DNA of 23,427 nucleotides from Tannerella sp. (GCA_031283785.1 JAITBC010000207.1:1-23427); one strand, 5' to 3'; positions 1 through 7,547 are shown, counted from the stretch's first letter. The notes: generated by a model not told the origin, from the letters alone. Made by a program: numbers and translations.

Positions 1-106
1 TCCTCCTGAAAATGCTTACATACCCCGGTATGCGCGCATTTTCAGTCGTTGGATGGCAAAATACATCTCCCGTCAATGGGGATGGTTATTTACAGACAAC
101 TCCTTA
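1..106. repeat. MITE-like element, copy 1 (cut by window start)
   Basis: This is the right-hand two thirds of the element seen complete at 4194-4356; base 1 corresponds to about 4250. An internal hairpin lies at 8-43: arms GAAAATGC/GCATTTTC enclose an inner stem CATACC/GGTATG. The right terminal repeat ends near 106 and resembles the reverse complement of the left terminal repeat of the other copies. It differs from copy 2 at only a few positions. No transposase is present, so any mobility would need one supplied elsewhere. Short ORFs reading through it appear to be by-products of the repeat. Confidence 0.85.
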
Positions 107-109
107 TTC

Positions 110-235
110 TCACAGGATGGTCGGCTGGAAGCTGTCCCGGAGACTGCTGACACTGCGTTCATCCGGTGCGCTTTCCGCGCTGAAAATGGCATTGGGGAGT
201 CTGAGCGGGAAGGTAGCCGAGCGTGCGTGCGGCAT
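110..235 (-). CDS. 41-codon ORF overlapping the thioesterase stop; possible gene remnant
   Basis: A 41-codon reading frame starts with an ATG at 235 that overlaps the thioesterase TGA stop as TGATG, an arrangement typical of translational coupling. It ends with TGA at 112-110, only a few bases from the terminal repeat of MITE-like copy 1. The codons are GC-rich, like those of cysS and the thioesterase gene. The product (starting MPHARSATF) has no signal peptide, membrane segment or motif that I recognise. It could be a genuine small protein, the 5' stump of a longer operon gene cut off by the element, or chance. No function is assigned. Confidence 0.3.
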   Translation of the reverse strand: MPHARSATFPLRLPNAIFSAESAPDERSVSSLRDSFQPTIL

Positions 236-672
236 CATATTTTATTGATTTCCCCTCCTTTAATGGCCTCAAACGGCAAGGGAACGTCTTTGCGGTAGCC
301 CGTACCGTTAAAGGTTGCAATCAGTTCGCCCTGTTCATTCGTGATCTTGACTTCGCAGTTGGACAGACGGCTGTGACTGAATATTTCGCGGGCTTCGGCA
401 TAGAGAAAGCCGGTACGTTCGGACTTGAAGATATGTATCTCCGAACTGATTGAGAGGGTGAGCCGCGCATGACTGTTGGTTGCAACGGCAAAAGCGAGGT
501 CGGCCAGCGTGAAGAGGGCGCCCCCTTGACAGACACCACCGCCGTTCAGATGCATCGGACGTATTTCCATCCGTGCACGCGCATAACCTTTCCCCACGTC
601 CAGCAATTCCACGCCGGCAGCAGCGGCAAAGGCGTCGTTCTTAAAAAAATCACGTATCGTCACAGTTTCCAT
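235..672 (-). CDS. PaaI/YdiI-type hotdog-fold acyl-CoA thioesterase
   Basis: 145 residues, the usual length of a single hotdog-domain thioesterase of the PaaI family, which hydrolyse acyl- or aroyl-CoA thioesters in the cytosol. The family signature is visible around residues 40-65: [20 protein letters not shown], where the GG-containing turn leads into the long central helix carrying the expected acidic residue (LAD). A beta-rich second half follows. The ATG at 672 lies inside the 3' end of cysS (13-base overlap, different frame), so the two genes are probably translationally coupled. Substrate is not readable. A DHNA-CoA thioesterase role in menaquinone synthesis is one possibility, but no men gene is in view. 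Confidence 0.85.
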   Translation of the reverse strand: METVTIRDFFKNDAFAAAAGVELLDVGKGYARARMEIRPMHLNGGGVCQGGALFTLADLAFAVATNSHARLTLSISSEIHIFKSERTGFLYAEAREIFSHSRLSNCEVKITNEQGELIATFNGTGYRKDVPLPFEAIKGGEINKI

Positions 673-2129
673 TCAAAACCGTCTTTCGTATCTTTAACCG
701 TAAATCCGTAAGATGTTAATTCGTTACGAATCTTGTCCGAGGTTGCCCAGTCTCTGTTTTGCTTTGCCAGCAGGCGGATGTTCAACAGCAGATCGACCGC
801 TTTTTTGTATGCTTCGTCGCTGTTTCCGTTGCTTGCAGTAGACGATTCCTTCTGCAGGCCGAGAATGTCTTTCATGAAAAGGTTGAACGTCGCTTTCAGT
901 TCTTCCAGGTCTTCGGCTGAGAGAGTACCGTTCCCGTCGGCCACCGTATTGATAATCTTGCTTGCATCGAACAGGTGGGAAATCACAACCGGCGTATTTA
1001 AATCGTCGCACATGGCCGTTTCGCAACGCTCGCGCAGCCCTTTCACATCCACGGTCGATGCCGTGGCCGCCGTCAGTTTCTGCAAGCGGGCATACGTTTC
1101 AAACAGTCGCTCCAGTCCCTTTTCGGATGCCTGCAACGCTTCATTGCTGAAGTCAACCGTACTGCGATAGTGCGCTTGCAGCATGAAAAAACGGATGGTC
1201 ATCGGTGCATACGCCTGCGTCAACAGGGGATGATTCCCGGTGAAAAAGGCTTCAAGCGTGATGAAGTTATTCAGCGATTTCCCCATTTTCTGATCGTTGA
1301 CGGTAATCATGTTGTTATGCATCCAGTAATGCACGATGTCGCTTCCCTGCGAGGCCACCGCCTGTGCGATTTCACATTCGTGATGCGGGAAAATCAAATC
1401 CATCCCTCCGCCGTGAATGTCGAAATGTTCGCCGAGGTATTTCCTGCCCATCGCCGTACATTCGCAGTGCCAGCCGGGAAATCCTTCACTCCAGGGCGAC
1501 GGCCAGCGCATGATATGTTCCGGTTGCGCCTTTTTCCAAAGCGCAAAGTCCAGCGGATTCCGTTTTTCTTCCTGTCCGTCCAGTTCGCGCGTCGTACTGA
1601 GCATGTCGTCTATGTTTCGGTTCGACAAAAGACCATACGCATGGTCTTTGTTGTATTTGACGACGTCGAAATAAACCGACCCTTCGCTGACATAGGCATA
1701 GCCTTTGTCGAGAATTTGCTGCACCAAAGCGATTTGTTCGATGATATGACCGGAAGCATGGGGTTCGATGCCGGGAGGCAACACGTTCAGTGCACGCATG
1801 GCGTCGTGATAGCGGAGCAGGTAATGCTGCACTACCTCCATCGGCTCCAACTGTTCTATCCGCGCCTTCTTGGCTATTTTATCCTCGCCGCTGTCCGCGT
1901 CGTATTCCAGATGGCCTACATCCGTGATATTACGCACGTACCGCACCTTATAACCTGCGTGTTGCAGGTAACGGAACAGTACGTCGAACGTGATGGCCGG
2001 CCGTGCATGTCCCAGGTGGGGGTCTCCATAAACCGTCGGCCCGCACACATACATGCCGACATGCTGCGCATGTAGCGGAACAAAAATCTCCTTCTTTCTT
2101 GTCAGTGTATTGTAAATACTTAATTCCAT
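660..2129 (-). CDS. cysS: Cysteinyl-tRNA synthetase
   Basis: 489 residues, close to full length for a bacterial CysRS, which charges tRNA-Cys with cysteine using ATP in the cytosol. The class I HIGH motif is HLGH at residues 38-41, and the KMSKS loop reads KMGKS at 281-285. The zinc site that selects cysteine appears intact: C29, C224, H249 and E253, with spacing matching the E. coli enzyme. The C-terminal third is the helical anticodon-binding part. The 3' end overlaps the thioesterase gene by 13 bases. Upstream, a 133-base gap holding an inverted repeat separates it from the DUF2795 gene on the same strand; no TAnnTTTG box was found in that gap, so it may be read from the DUF2795 promoter. 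Confidence 0.97.
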   Translation of the reverse strand: MELSIYNTLTRKKEIFVPLHAQHVGMYVCGPTVYGDPHLGHARPAITFDVLFRYLQHAGYKVRYVRNITDVGHLEYDADSGEDKIAKKARIEQLEPMEVVQHYLLRYHDAMRALNVLPPGIEPHASGHIIEQIALVQQILDKGYAYVSEGSVYFDVVKYNKDHAYGLLSNRNIDDMLSTTRELDGQEEKRNPLDFALWKKAQPEHIMRWPSPWSEGFPGWHCECTAMGRKYLGEHFDIHGGGMDLIFPHHECEIAQAVASQGSDIVHYWMHNNMITVNDQKMGKSLNNFITLEAFFTGNHPLLTQAYAPMTIRFFMLQAHYRSTVDFSNEALQASEKGLERLFETYARLQKLTAATASTVDVKGLRERCETAMCDDLNTPVVISHLFDASKIINTVADGNGTLSAEDLEELKATFNLFMKDILGLQKESSTASNGNSDEAYKKAVDLLLNIRLLAKQNRDWATSDKIRNELTSYGFTVKDTKDGFEWKL

Positions 2130-2153
2130 TATTCCTGTAAATACAAGTAGTTA

Positions 2154-2234
2154 GTAGTTAGTAGATAGTAGTTAGTAGAAATACAGCCGGCAGCTCCGTG
2201 ACAGGACGCCACTCTCATGCTATCTACTAACTAC
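2154..2234. repeat. Perfect 15-bp inverted repeat with tandem TAGTTAG units
   Basis: The left arm GTAGTTAGTAGATAG (2154-2168) is matched exactly by the reverse-complement right arm CTATCTACTAACTAC (2220-2234), with 51 bases between. The left side also carries tandem GTAGTTA-type units from about 2146 to 2177. It lies between the DUF2795 gene and cysS. It could form a long-range RNA stem in the cysS leader or be a dispersed intergenic repeat. No U-tract follows, so it is not a classical terminator. Confidence 0.7.
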
Positions 2235-2262
2235 CTCTTTATCCCTAAAATTATACTGCCGC

Positions 2263-2484
2263 TCAGTATTCTTCTTCATTAAAGAAAAAGTCTTCCTTGC
2301 TCGGATAGTCCGGCCAGAGGTCTTCCATACATTCATATATTTCACCTTCATCCTCCATTTCCTGCAGGTTTTCAATCACTTCCAGCGGGGCACCGGAACG
2401 TTGTGCATAATCAATCAACTCATCTTTGGTGGCCGGCCAGGGTGCGTCTTCTAATTTTGACGCTAATTCTAATGTCCAATACAT
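2263..2484 (-). CDS. DUF2795 family small acidic protein
   Basis: 73 residues starting at MYWTLELASKLEDAPW, a strongly conserved Bacteroidales protein in which the YW-LASKLEDAPWPATKDELIDYA pattern forms the DUF2795 core. The C-terminus is very acidic and ends FFFNEEEY. I choose the ATG at 2484 rather than the in-frame ATG at 2502 because the family normally begins at MYWT. It has no signal peptide or membrane segment, so it is probably cytosolic. Its function is not established. A TACTTTTG box (minus strand, 2540-2547) suggests its own promoter, and it may lead the cysS-thioesterase transcript. Confidence 0.85.
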   Translation of the reverse strand: MYWTLELASKLEDAPWPATKDELIDYAQRSGAPLEVIENLQEMEDEGEIYECMEDLWPDYPSKEDFFFNEEEY

Positions 2485-2539
2485 AACAATCTTTTTTTGC
2501 AAAAATTAAAGTACCTTTTTCTCAGATTGAAATTTTCCG

Positions 2540-2570
2540 CAAAAGTAGAATTTTATTTCTTAGCTACAAG
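2540..2570 (-). promoter_or_regulatory. Bacteroidales-type promoter for the DUF2795 gene
   Basis: On the minus strand the sequence TACTTTTG at 2547-2540 fits the -7 consensus TAnnTTTG of the Bacteroidota primary sigma factor exactly. Nineteen bases upstream the -33 position reads CTTG instead of TTTG and lies within the last codons of the adenosyltransferase gene. It is about 55 bases from the chosen DUF2795 start. Confidence 0.5.
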
Positions 2571-3123
2571 CATTCGCCCAAATAATTTCACTGCCTTTTT
2601 CCCGGATACATTCATTCCTTGCTATAATAAACAACAAATCAGATAATCTGTTCATGAAAATCAGGACATTTTCATCCACAGGGCTTTCGCCGGCCAGATG
2701 AAAGATTTGTCGTTCCGCACGCCGGCAAACCGTACGGCAGACATGCGCCAACGCAGCTGTACGGCATCCGCCCGGCAGGATAAATCCGGTCATTTTCGGC
2801 AGACGATCGTCTATCCGGTCGATCATGTCTTCCAGTCGCCGGATGTCTTCGGGTGTAATCCGGCTGGCGGATTTCAAGGAGGTATGTTCCGTTTCCGTAG
2901 CCAGATTGGAACCGACTGCGAATAATTTGTGCTGAATAAACTGCAACAAATCAATCGCTTCATCGTCCTTGAGTTCCGTAATCAGCAGGCCGATAAAGGA
3001 ATTTAATTCGTCTACCGTACCGTAGGCTTCCAGGCGCGGATGCGTCTTCGACACGCGCTGCCCGCCCACCAGGGAGGTCATTCCCCGGTCGCCGCCGCCG
3101 GTATATAAAAAACTTTTCTTCAT
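2560..3123 (-). CDS. pduO: PduO-type ATP:cob(I)alamin adenosyltransferase
   Basis: 187 residues, typical of the PduO/MMAB family that transfers the adenosyl group of ATP to cob(I)alamin to make coenzyme B12. The N-terminal ATP-binding motif TGGGDRG lies at residues 8-14, followed by GGQRVSKTHPRLEAYGTVDE. The second signature, LPGGCRTAALAHVCRTVCRR, starts at about 116 and leads into RRAER at 134-138. The product is soluble and forms a trimer in this family. Its ATG overlaps the stop of the DUF5106 lipoprotein gene (ATGA), so the two are co-translated. No cobalamin riboswitch was recognised upstream of the pair. Confidence 0.93.
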   Translation of the reverse strand: MKKSFLYTGGGDRGMTSLVGGQRVSKTHPRLEAYGTVDELNSFIGLLITELKDDEAIDLLQFIQHKLFAVGSNLATETEHTSLKSASRITPEDIRRLEDMIDRIDDRLPKMTGFILPGGCRTAALAHVCRTVCRRAERQIFHLAGESPVDENVLIFMNRLSDLLFIIARNECIREKGSEIIWANACS

Positions 3124-4073
3124 GGATGGGATGGAGTTGGAGGATTTAATATATTGTTCAGATAATATTCGATATACTGCAACGGAACGTCCTTCATCAG
3201 TACCTGATGGTTCCTGTCTGTCAGATAAAGCGTCGGGAGGGTTCGTAACACGTAGAGTTCCTGTCCGTAAATCTCGCCGTCAAAATCGTAGCCGTTTAGC
3301 CACGAGGACGGCATTTCGGACAGGTATTTTTTCCATGCCTCCACGTCCTGACCCGGATAGATGGAAAGTACCGTCAACCGCTTTCGTTTCTGCATCTCCG
3401 TCACGGCCTGCGAATTTTTTATCTGATTCGCCAGCTCCTTGCAACTGCCGCAGTCCAGGTTGTGAAACAGGATCAGCGTGAAATCCGTTTTCAGGTCATG
3501 AAGCGATGCTTTGGCGCCCGAGGCCAGGGCGTAACGAATATTGGCGGCTTGTGTAGACGGCCGGTTTTTCTGCAGCTGAGCCAGCAACTGTCCCGGTCGA
3601 ACCTTGCGCGGCTCATTCAGCTTTTTCGACGCCACCATCTGTTCCAGCACGGGAATAAAAAATTCCTCATTCCGCAGGGAGGAATTGAGGTCAAAGAGAT
3701 AGCGTTCCATCTGCGTGGAAATAAAGGCGTACATGGCTTCATGCTTTTCCGCTTCTTCCATCACATGGGTAAGCCCCCGGCAAATCACCTGATAGGACGT
3801 ATAGGGAAGGATGGAAAGATAGTTTGCCAGCGCCTGTTCGGTCACGCCGGCTGCGCTTCCCACGCCGGCCGTATCCGTGAAATTGAACAGGTCCCAGTAG
3901 TGCATGACCAAATATTCCGCGCGTACCGCCGGGTCGGTATAGACGGTCGGTACCGTTACCATCGGAAACGTACGTGGGGGCGGTTCCTGCGGTTTGTTTG
4001 CGCAGCTCGATACTATCGTCAGGCAGAGAAGCCTTGTGGCACAAAGAAAATTCTTTTTTATGTTTGGATTCAT
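3120..4073 (-). CDS. DUF5106-type thioredoxin-like lipoprotein
   Basis: 317 residues. The N-terminus has a lipoprotein signal with lipobox VSSC and acylated Cys24, so it is exported and lipid-anchored. Residues about 45-190 form the helical part seen in DUF5106 proteins. From about 195 a thioredoxin-like fold begins, with a CGSC motif at 208-211 after FTLILFHNLD, and ends with a TLPTLYLTD strand (the cis-proline loop of thioredoxins). A periplasmic disulfide or thiol function is inferred. The gene overlaps the next gene by 4 bases. A TATATTTG box is present about 60 bases upstream of its start. DUF5106 identity is from memory of the family; the fold call is firmer. Confidence 0.78.
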   Translation of the reverse strand: MNPNIKKNFLCATRLLCLTIVSSCANKPQEPPPRTFPMVTVPTVYTDPAVRAEYLVMHYWDLFNFTDTAGVGSAAGVTEQALANYLSILPYTSYQVICRGLTHVMEEAEKHEAMYAFISTQMERYLFDLNSSLRNEEFFIPVLEQMVASKKLNEPRKVRPGQLLAQLQKNRPSTQAANIRYALASGAKASLHDLKTDFTLILFHNLDCGSCKELANQIKNSQAVTEMQKRKRLTVLSIYPGQDVEAWKKYLSEMPSSWLNGYDFDGEIYGQELYVLRTLPTLYLTDRNHQVLMKDVPLQYIEYYLNNILNPPTPSHP

Positions 4074-4132
4074 CGCTTTTTTTCAGGGCAACCGCATTGT
4101 AAATAACGCTTCATGCTTCTGTTAAACGGCGG

Positions 4133-4140
4133 CAAATATA
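4133..4140 (-). promoter_or_regulatory. Possible -7 box for the DUF5106-pduO operon
   Basis: Minus strand TATATTTG matches the -7 consensus TAnnTTTG, about 60 bases upstream of the lipoprotein ATG. No good TTTG lies at the -33 distance, so only half of the promoter is recognisable. Confidence 0.35.
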
Positions 4141-4193
4141 AGGATTTTTTTTACAGGACAGTTTGTAAGATACAAATTTCCGCTTTTCAATGG

Positions 4194-4356
4194 TTAAGGA
4201 GCTGTCCGAAAATAAACTACCCCTTTACGGGTCTGTTTTTCATCATACTTCCTCCTGAAAATGCTTACATACCCCGGTATGCGCGCATTTTCAGTCGTTG
4301 GATGGCAAAAAACATCTCCCGTCAATGGGGATGGTTTATTTACAGACAGTTCCTAA
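4194..4356. repeat. MITE-like element, copy 2 (complete)
   Basis: A 163-bp non-coding element. The left end TTAAGGAGCTGTCC (from 4194) and the reverse complement of the right end, TTAGGAACTGTCTG (to 4356), form imperfect terminal inverted repeats about 23 bp long, both running into an AAATAAAC segment. An internal hairpin lies at 4257-4292, GAAAATGC/GCATTTTC around CATACC/GGTATG. No target-site duplication is obvious. Related copies are at 1-106 and 23328-23427. The structure fits a MITE mobilised by a transposase elsewhere in the genome. Confidence 0.9.
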
Positions 4357-4432
4357 CACTTTTTTTGAGGCGCTATTCGTCTTTTTCCCGGAGTAAAACC
4401 ACCGGAAAATATACACCGGTATTATTCAAAAC

Positions 4433-4497
4433 CACGGAGACATAAAGAATTCGGAACGCTCGGAGATGTTTTCCTCTGTGTGTTTCGTGCCTCCGTG
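4433..4497. repeat. Imperfect inverted repeat CACGGAG...CTCCGTG
   Basis: CACGGAGACATAAAG at 4433-4447 pairs imperfectly (11 of 15) with TTTCGTGCCTCCGTG at 4483-4497. A T6 run follows the right arm, but the loop is 35 bases and no plus-strand gene precedes it, so it is more likely a dispersed intergenic repeat than a terminator. Confidence 0.4.
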
Positions 4498-4529
4498 TTT
4501 TTTGGGAAAAACAGAGATAGTTGCCCGCG

Positions 4530-4563
4530 ATATCTCATAGTGGCTGGCCATATCTCATAGTGG
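4530..4563. repeat. Pair of 14-bp direct repeats upstream of pyrK
   Basis: ATATCTCATAGTGG occurs at 4530-4543 and again at 4550-4563, exactly 20 bp apart start to start, or about two helical turns. They lie roughly 90-125 bp upstream of the pyrK -33 box. This spacing is what tandem sites for one DNA-binding protein would show. A chance or replication-derived duplication is also possible. Confidence 0.45.
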
Positions 4564-4654
4564 ATAGCGAGTGGAAATGATATTTCCCGGTTGATTTACA
4601 GCTGTTTTTGGAATTTTATCCCTGATTTTGATGACACCGATTTTCCCTGGAATT

Positions 4655-4685
4655 TTTGCTCTTCGTACAAAATGCGCTACTTTTG
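4655..4685 (+). promoter_or_regulatory. Bacteroidales-type promoter for pyrK operon
   Basis: TTTG at 4655-4658, a 19-base spacer, then TACTTTTG at 4678-4685 match the -33/-7 consensus TTTG-N19-TAnnTTTG of the Bacteroidota primary sigma factor. Transcription would start at about 4690-4693, some 35 bases before the pyrK ATG. It is the best promoter match in the window. Confidence 0.75.
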
Positions 4686-4725
4686 CGGGAAAGAAAAGGG
4701 CTTTGAAGAGTAAATCGGAAATGAT

Positions 4726-5505
4726 ATGAAAAAATACCTGTTAGATTTGAGGGTGAAGGAGAACATACGCCTTCAGCGTAGTTACAGCCTGCTCAAACTG
4801 ACGGCAGACAGGACGTTGCCGGAGATGGTAGCAGGACAGTTTGCGGAAGTACGGGTAGACGGTTCGCCGGGTACGTTTTTGCGCCGGCCGATTTCGATTC
4901 ATTACGTGGATAAGGCGTTGAATGAACTGTGGCTGCTGATACGCCCGGTGGGCGACGGCACACGGCGGATGGCGGAAGTTGCTGCAGGCCAAACGGTGAA
5001 TGTGCTCCTGCCGCTGGGAAACGGTTTTTCCATTCCGCCGCTCTCCGTCCGTTCCAGCCTGTTGCTTGTGGGGGGCGGAGTCGGGGTTGCGCCACTGCTT
5101 TATCTGGGTGATACACTGAAACAGATCGGATTTACGCCGATGTTTTTGCTGGGCGCTCGCACGCGGGAAGAGTTGCCGCAGGCGGATGCGTTCCGGCAAA
5201 GAGGCGCCGTCCATGTCACTACCGAAGACGGATCGCTGGGGGAAAAGGGCTTGGTAACGAATCATTCCGTTTGGAGGCATGAACAATTCGATTATCTATA
5301 TACTTGCGGCCCGAAACCGATGATGATGGCGGTTGCCCGGTATGCACAACAGACCGGCGTGCCGTGTGAAGTATCGCTCGAAAATACGATGGCCTGCGGC
5401 ATCGGCGCCTGCCTCTGCTGTGTGGAACGGACAAAAACCGGTCATGCTTGTGTTTGCACCGAAGGCCCCGTCTTTTCCGTCGATCAGTTGGAATGGAATC
5501 TGTAA
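4726..5505 (+). CDS. pyrK: Dihydroorotate dehydrogenase B, electron-transfer subunit
   Basis: 259 residues, full length for PyrK, the FAD and [2Fe-2S] subunit that passes electrons from PyrD to NAD+ in class 1B dihydroorotate dehydrogenase. The ferredoxin-reductase-like FAD site shows RRPISI at 53-58. The NAD-binding half starts with GGGVGVAP at 116-123 and continues to CGPKPMM at 194-200. The C-terminal iron-sulfur cluster has Cys224, 229, 232 and 244 in the C-x4-C-x2-C-x11-C pattern. It is cytosolic. A strong promoter lies just upstream. Its partner pyrD is not adjacent: a metallo-beta-lactamase-fold gene lies between them. Confidence 0.95.
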   Translation: MKKYLLDLRVKENIRLQRSYSLLKLTADRTLPEMVAGQFAEVRVDGSPGTFLRRPISIHYVDKALNELWLLIRPVGDGTRRMAEVAAGQTVNVLLPLGNGFSIPPLSVRSSLLLVGGGVGVAPLLYLGDTLKQIGFTPMFLLGARTREELPQADAFRQRGAVHVTTEDGSLGEKGLVTNHSVWRHEQFDYLYTCGPKPMMMAVARYAQQTGVPCEVSLENTMACGIGACLCCVERTKTGHACVCTEGPVFSVDQLEWNL

Positions 5506-5538
5506 ATCTGCGCCGAAGCATCATTTTTAGACTGGACA

Positions 5539-6651
5539 ATGAAGTGTAATCAAATGAAATGTAAAACCGTATTTTGCTCTATCGGTGTGCTTCTTTCTAT
5601 TGCAGTTAGTTGTAAATGCTGTATGAAACACGAAATAAAATTTGTATCGAATCCCGATTTGGCGTTTGTTAAAAAAGATTTCAGGGGGAATGTTGTTATT
5701 GACGGAATATTTTGTAATGCAGACGTAAAAGATAAACCGCCGACATGGAAAGCTGTCAAGTGGAAACTTTCTGCCAATCCTCAAAGAGAAGAAAAGAAAA
5801 AAGATACTTTCAAGCTGGAAACAGTGATAGACCGTTCATTCATCGAAAATAACGATGACGTGACGCTTTGGTTAGGTCATTCATTCTTTTACATACGATT
5901 GGACGGAACGGTATATCTTACCGACCCTATTGAATCGGATTTGCCGACGGCCGAAAGAGAAGTCGCTGTTCCATACGGGATAAATGAGTTGGGAAAGATT
6001 GACTATATACTTCTTTCTCATGCCCATTTTGACCATTTTGATATTCCGACACTGAAAAAAATAGTGGCCGCCAATCCTGATGTTGAGATATTGGGACCTT
6101 TGGGCATGAACACGTTGTTGAAAGGGGATCCATTTGTTTCCGTAAGCCGGCAGGAGGCCGGATGGTTTCAGACGTATAAAACCGGGGAACATACGATTAC
6201 CTTTCTTCCGGCCAAGCATTGGAGCCGGCGAGGTCTTTTCGATTTCAACAACATTTTGTGGGGCGGTTTTGCCATATCTTCCAAGTCCATTAAAATCTAT
6301 TTTGCAGGCGATACGGCGAAGGAACCGGATTTTTTCTCGGCCATCGACAGCCTTTACAAGGGTTTCGACCTGTGTTTCATTCCTGTCGGGTCATACAGTC
6401 CCCGGTTTTTAATGGAAGAAGAACATGTGAATCCGGAAGAAGCGCTGGAGTTGTTTCAAACACTTAACGGGAAACATTTTATACCCATGCATTATGGGAC
6501 ATACGACCTTTCCGACGAACCGTTGGGAGAACCTATTGAGCGGTTAAAGGAAAATGCTCGCAGGATGGGTATAATTGATAGCATACATGATATATCCGTA
6601 GGAGAACCGGTATATATTGATAAACTTTTCGACTTGATATGGCAGAATTAA
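5539..6651 (+). CDS. NAPE-PLD-like metallo-beta-lactamase-fold lipoprotein
   Basis: 370 residues. The N-terminus looks like a lipoprotein signal with Cys25 in AVSC, so it is probably exported and lipid-anchored. The MBL-fold zinc ligands are all present: HAHFDH at 161-166, H227 in [11 protein letters not shown]258 in FAGDT and H318 in PMHYGTYD. Their spacing closely follows that of mammalian N-acylphosphatidylethanolamine phospholipase D, and the HWSRRGLFD and LWGGFAI segments are typical of that subfamily. A phosphodiesterase acting on membrane lipids is inferred; UlaG-like lactonases are the nearest alternative. It starts 33 bases after pyrK, and its last codons contain the pyrD ATG. Sampled lines are around 40% GC (32-57%), lower than pyrD (57-67% in two lines). 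Confidence 0.85.
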   Translation: MKCNQMKCKTVFCSIGVLLSIAVSCKCCMKHEIKFVSNPDLAFVKKDFRGNVVIDGIFCNADVKDKPPTWKAVKWKLSANPQREEKKKDTFKLETVIDRSFIENNDDVTLWLGHSFFYIRLDGTVYLTDPIESDLPTAEREVAVPYGINELGKIDYILLSHAHFDHFDIPTLKKIVAANPDVEILGPLGMNTLLKGDPFVSVSRQEAGWFQTYKTGEHTITFLPAKHWSRRGLFDFNNILWGGFAISSKSIKIYFAGDTAKEPDFFSAIDSLYKGFDLCFIPVGSYSPRFLMEEEHVNPEEALELFQTLNGKHFIPMHYGTYDLSDEPLGEPIERLKENARRMGIIDSIHDISVGEPVYIDKLFDLIWQN

Positions 6652-7547
6652 AGATACAGATGGCCGGTTTGACGTTGAAGAATCCGGTGATGACGGCTTC
6701 GGGAACGTTCGGATATGGCCTTGAATATGCCGACCTGATAGACCTTTCGCGTTTGGGCGGTATAGTGGTGAAGGGGACAACCCTGGAAGCGCGTGAAGGG
6801 AATCCGTATCCGCGGATGGCGGAGACGCCATCAGGTATGCTTAACGCCGTGGGGTTACAAAACAAAGGTGCGGATTATTTTATCCGGGAGATTTACCCGC
6901 GAATAAGAGAAATAAATACGAATATCCTTGTCAATGTCAGCGGGTCATCGGTAGAGAAATATGCGGAATGTGCGGAGAAGATCGCTTTGCTGGAACATAT
7001 TCCGGCGATTGAATTGAATATTTCCTGTCCGAACGTGAAACAGGGCGGGATGGCGTTTGGCGTGACCTGCCGGGGAGCGGCGGAAGTGGTGCGGGCGGTA
7101 CGCCGGGTTTATCCAAAAACGCTGATCGTAAAGCTGTCTCCCAATGTGACGGATGTGACGGAGATTGCGCGTGCCGTCGAAGGCGAAGGCGCCGACGCCG
7201 TGTCGTTGATCAACACGCTGCTGGGCATGGCCATCGACGCGGAGACGCGCCGTCCCGTACTGTCGACCGTTACCGGCGGACTGTCGGGGCCTTGTGTGAA
7301 GCCGGTCGCTTTGCGGATGGTCTGGCAGGTGTCCCGCGCCGTGAAAATTCCGGTCATCGGGATGGGCGGAATTGCCGGATGGAAAGAGGCCGTTGAATTT
7401 ATGCTGGCCGGCGCTTCCGCCGTGCAAATCGGGACGTTCAACTTTGTCGATCCGACGGTTTGTCTTAAAGTAATCAGCGGCTTGAACGATTATTGCGACC
7501 GGCATGGATTTGCCTCGGCAAGCGAATTGACGGGAGCGTTGATATGA
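6639..7547 (+). CDS. pyrD: Dihydroorotate dehydrogenase B, catalytic subunit
   Basis: 302 residues, the size of the FMN-containing PyrDB subunit that oxidises dihydroorotate to orotate in the fourth step of pyrimidine synthesis. The catalytic base is Cys130 in NISCPN, which with the partner PyrK marks class 1B; Lys165 in VKLSPN and the phosphate-binding GMGGIAGW...GASAVQIGT segment complete the FMN site. The N-terminal [15 protein letters not shown] motif is typical. The ATG lies within the last codons of the preceding lipoprotein gene (13-base overlap), implying translational coupling to it rather than to pyrK. Confidence 0.96.
   Translation: MAELKIQMAGLTLKNPVMTASGTFGYGLEYADLIDLSRLGGIVVKGTTLEAREGNPYPRMAETPSGMLNAVGLQNKGADYFIREIYPRIREINTNILVNVSGSSVEKYAECAEKIALLEHIPAIELNISCPNVKQGGMAFGVTCRGAAEVVRAVRRVYPKTLIVKLSPNVTDVTEIARAVEGEGADAVSLINTLLGMAIDAETRRPVLSTVTGGLSGPCVKPVALRMVWQVSRAVKIPVIGMGGIAGWKEAVEFMLAGASAVQIGTFNFVDPTVCLKVISGLNDYCDRHGFASASELTGALI

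Larger units (their letters stand above)
4074..4725. other. Divergent intergenic region between DUF5106 gene and pyrK
   Basis: 652 bases with no convincing gene. It holds a possible leftward -7 box (4133-4140), the complete MITE-like element (4194-4356), an imperfect inverted repeat (4433-4497), a pair of 14-bp direct repeats (4530-4563) and the pyrK promoter (4655-4685). The short ORF at 4113-4445 runs through the element and is not supported as a gene. Confidence 0.8.

Noticed and set aside
53..298. Short plus-strand ORFs running out of the MITE-like element (also 4113-4445)
   Set aside because: Their starts lie in repeat sequence shared by the element copies, the continuations differ completely, and this one is antisense to the thioesterase 3' end.
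1285..1287. Variant KMGKS instead of KMSKS in CysRS as a sign of inactivation
   Set aside because: This loop tolerates substitutions, both lysines are kept, and the HIGH motif and zinc ligands are intact.
1170..2075. A 301-codon open frame on the plus strand opposite cysS
   Set aside because: It lies wholly antisense to a well-supported cysS and has no recognisable domain; long antisense frames are common in such GC-rich genes.
4433..4503. Rho-independent terminator at the CACGGAG/CTCCGTG repeat
   Set aside because: The pairing is imperfect, the loop is about 35 bases, and no plus-strand gene lies upstream to terminate.
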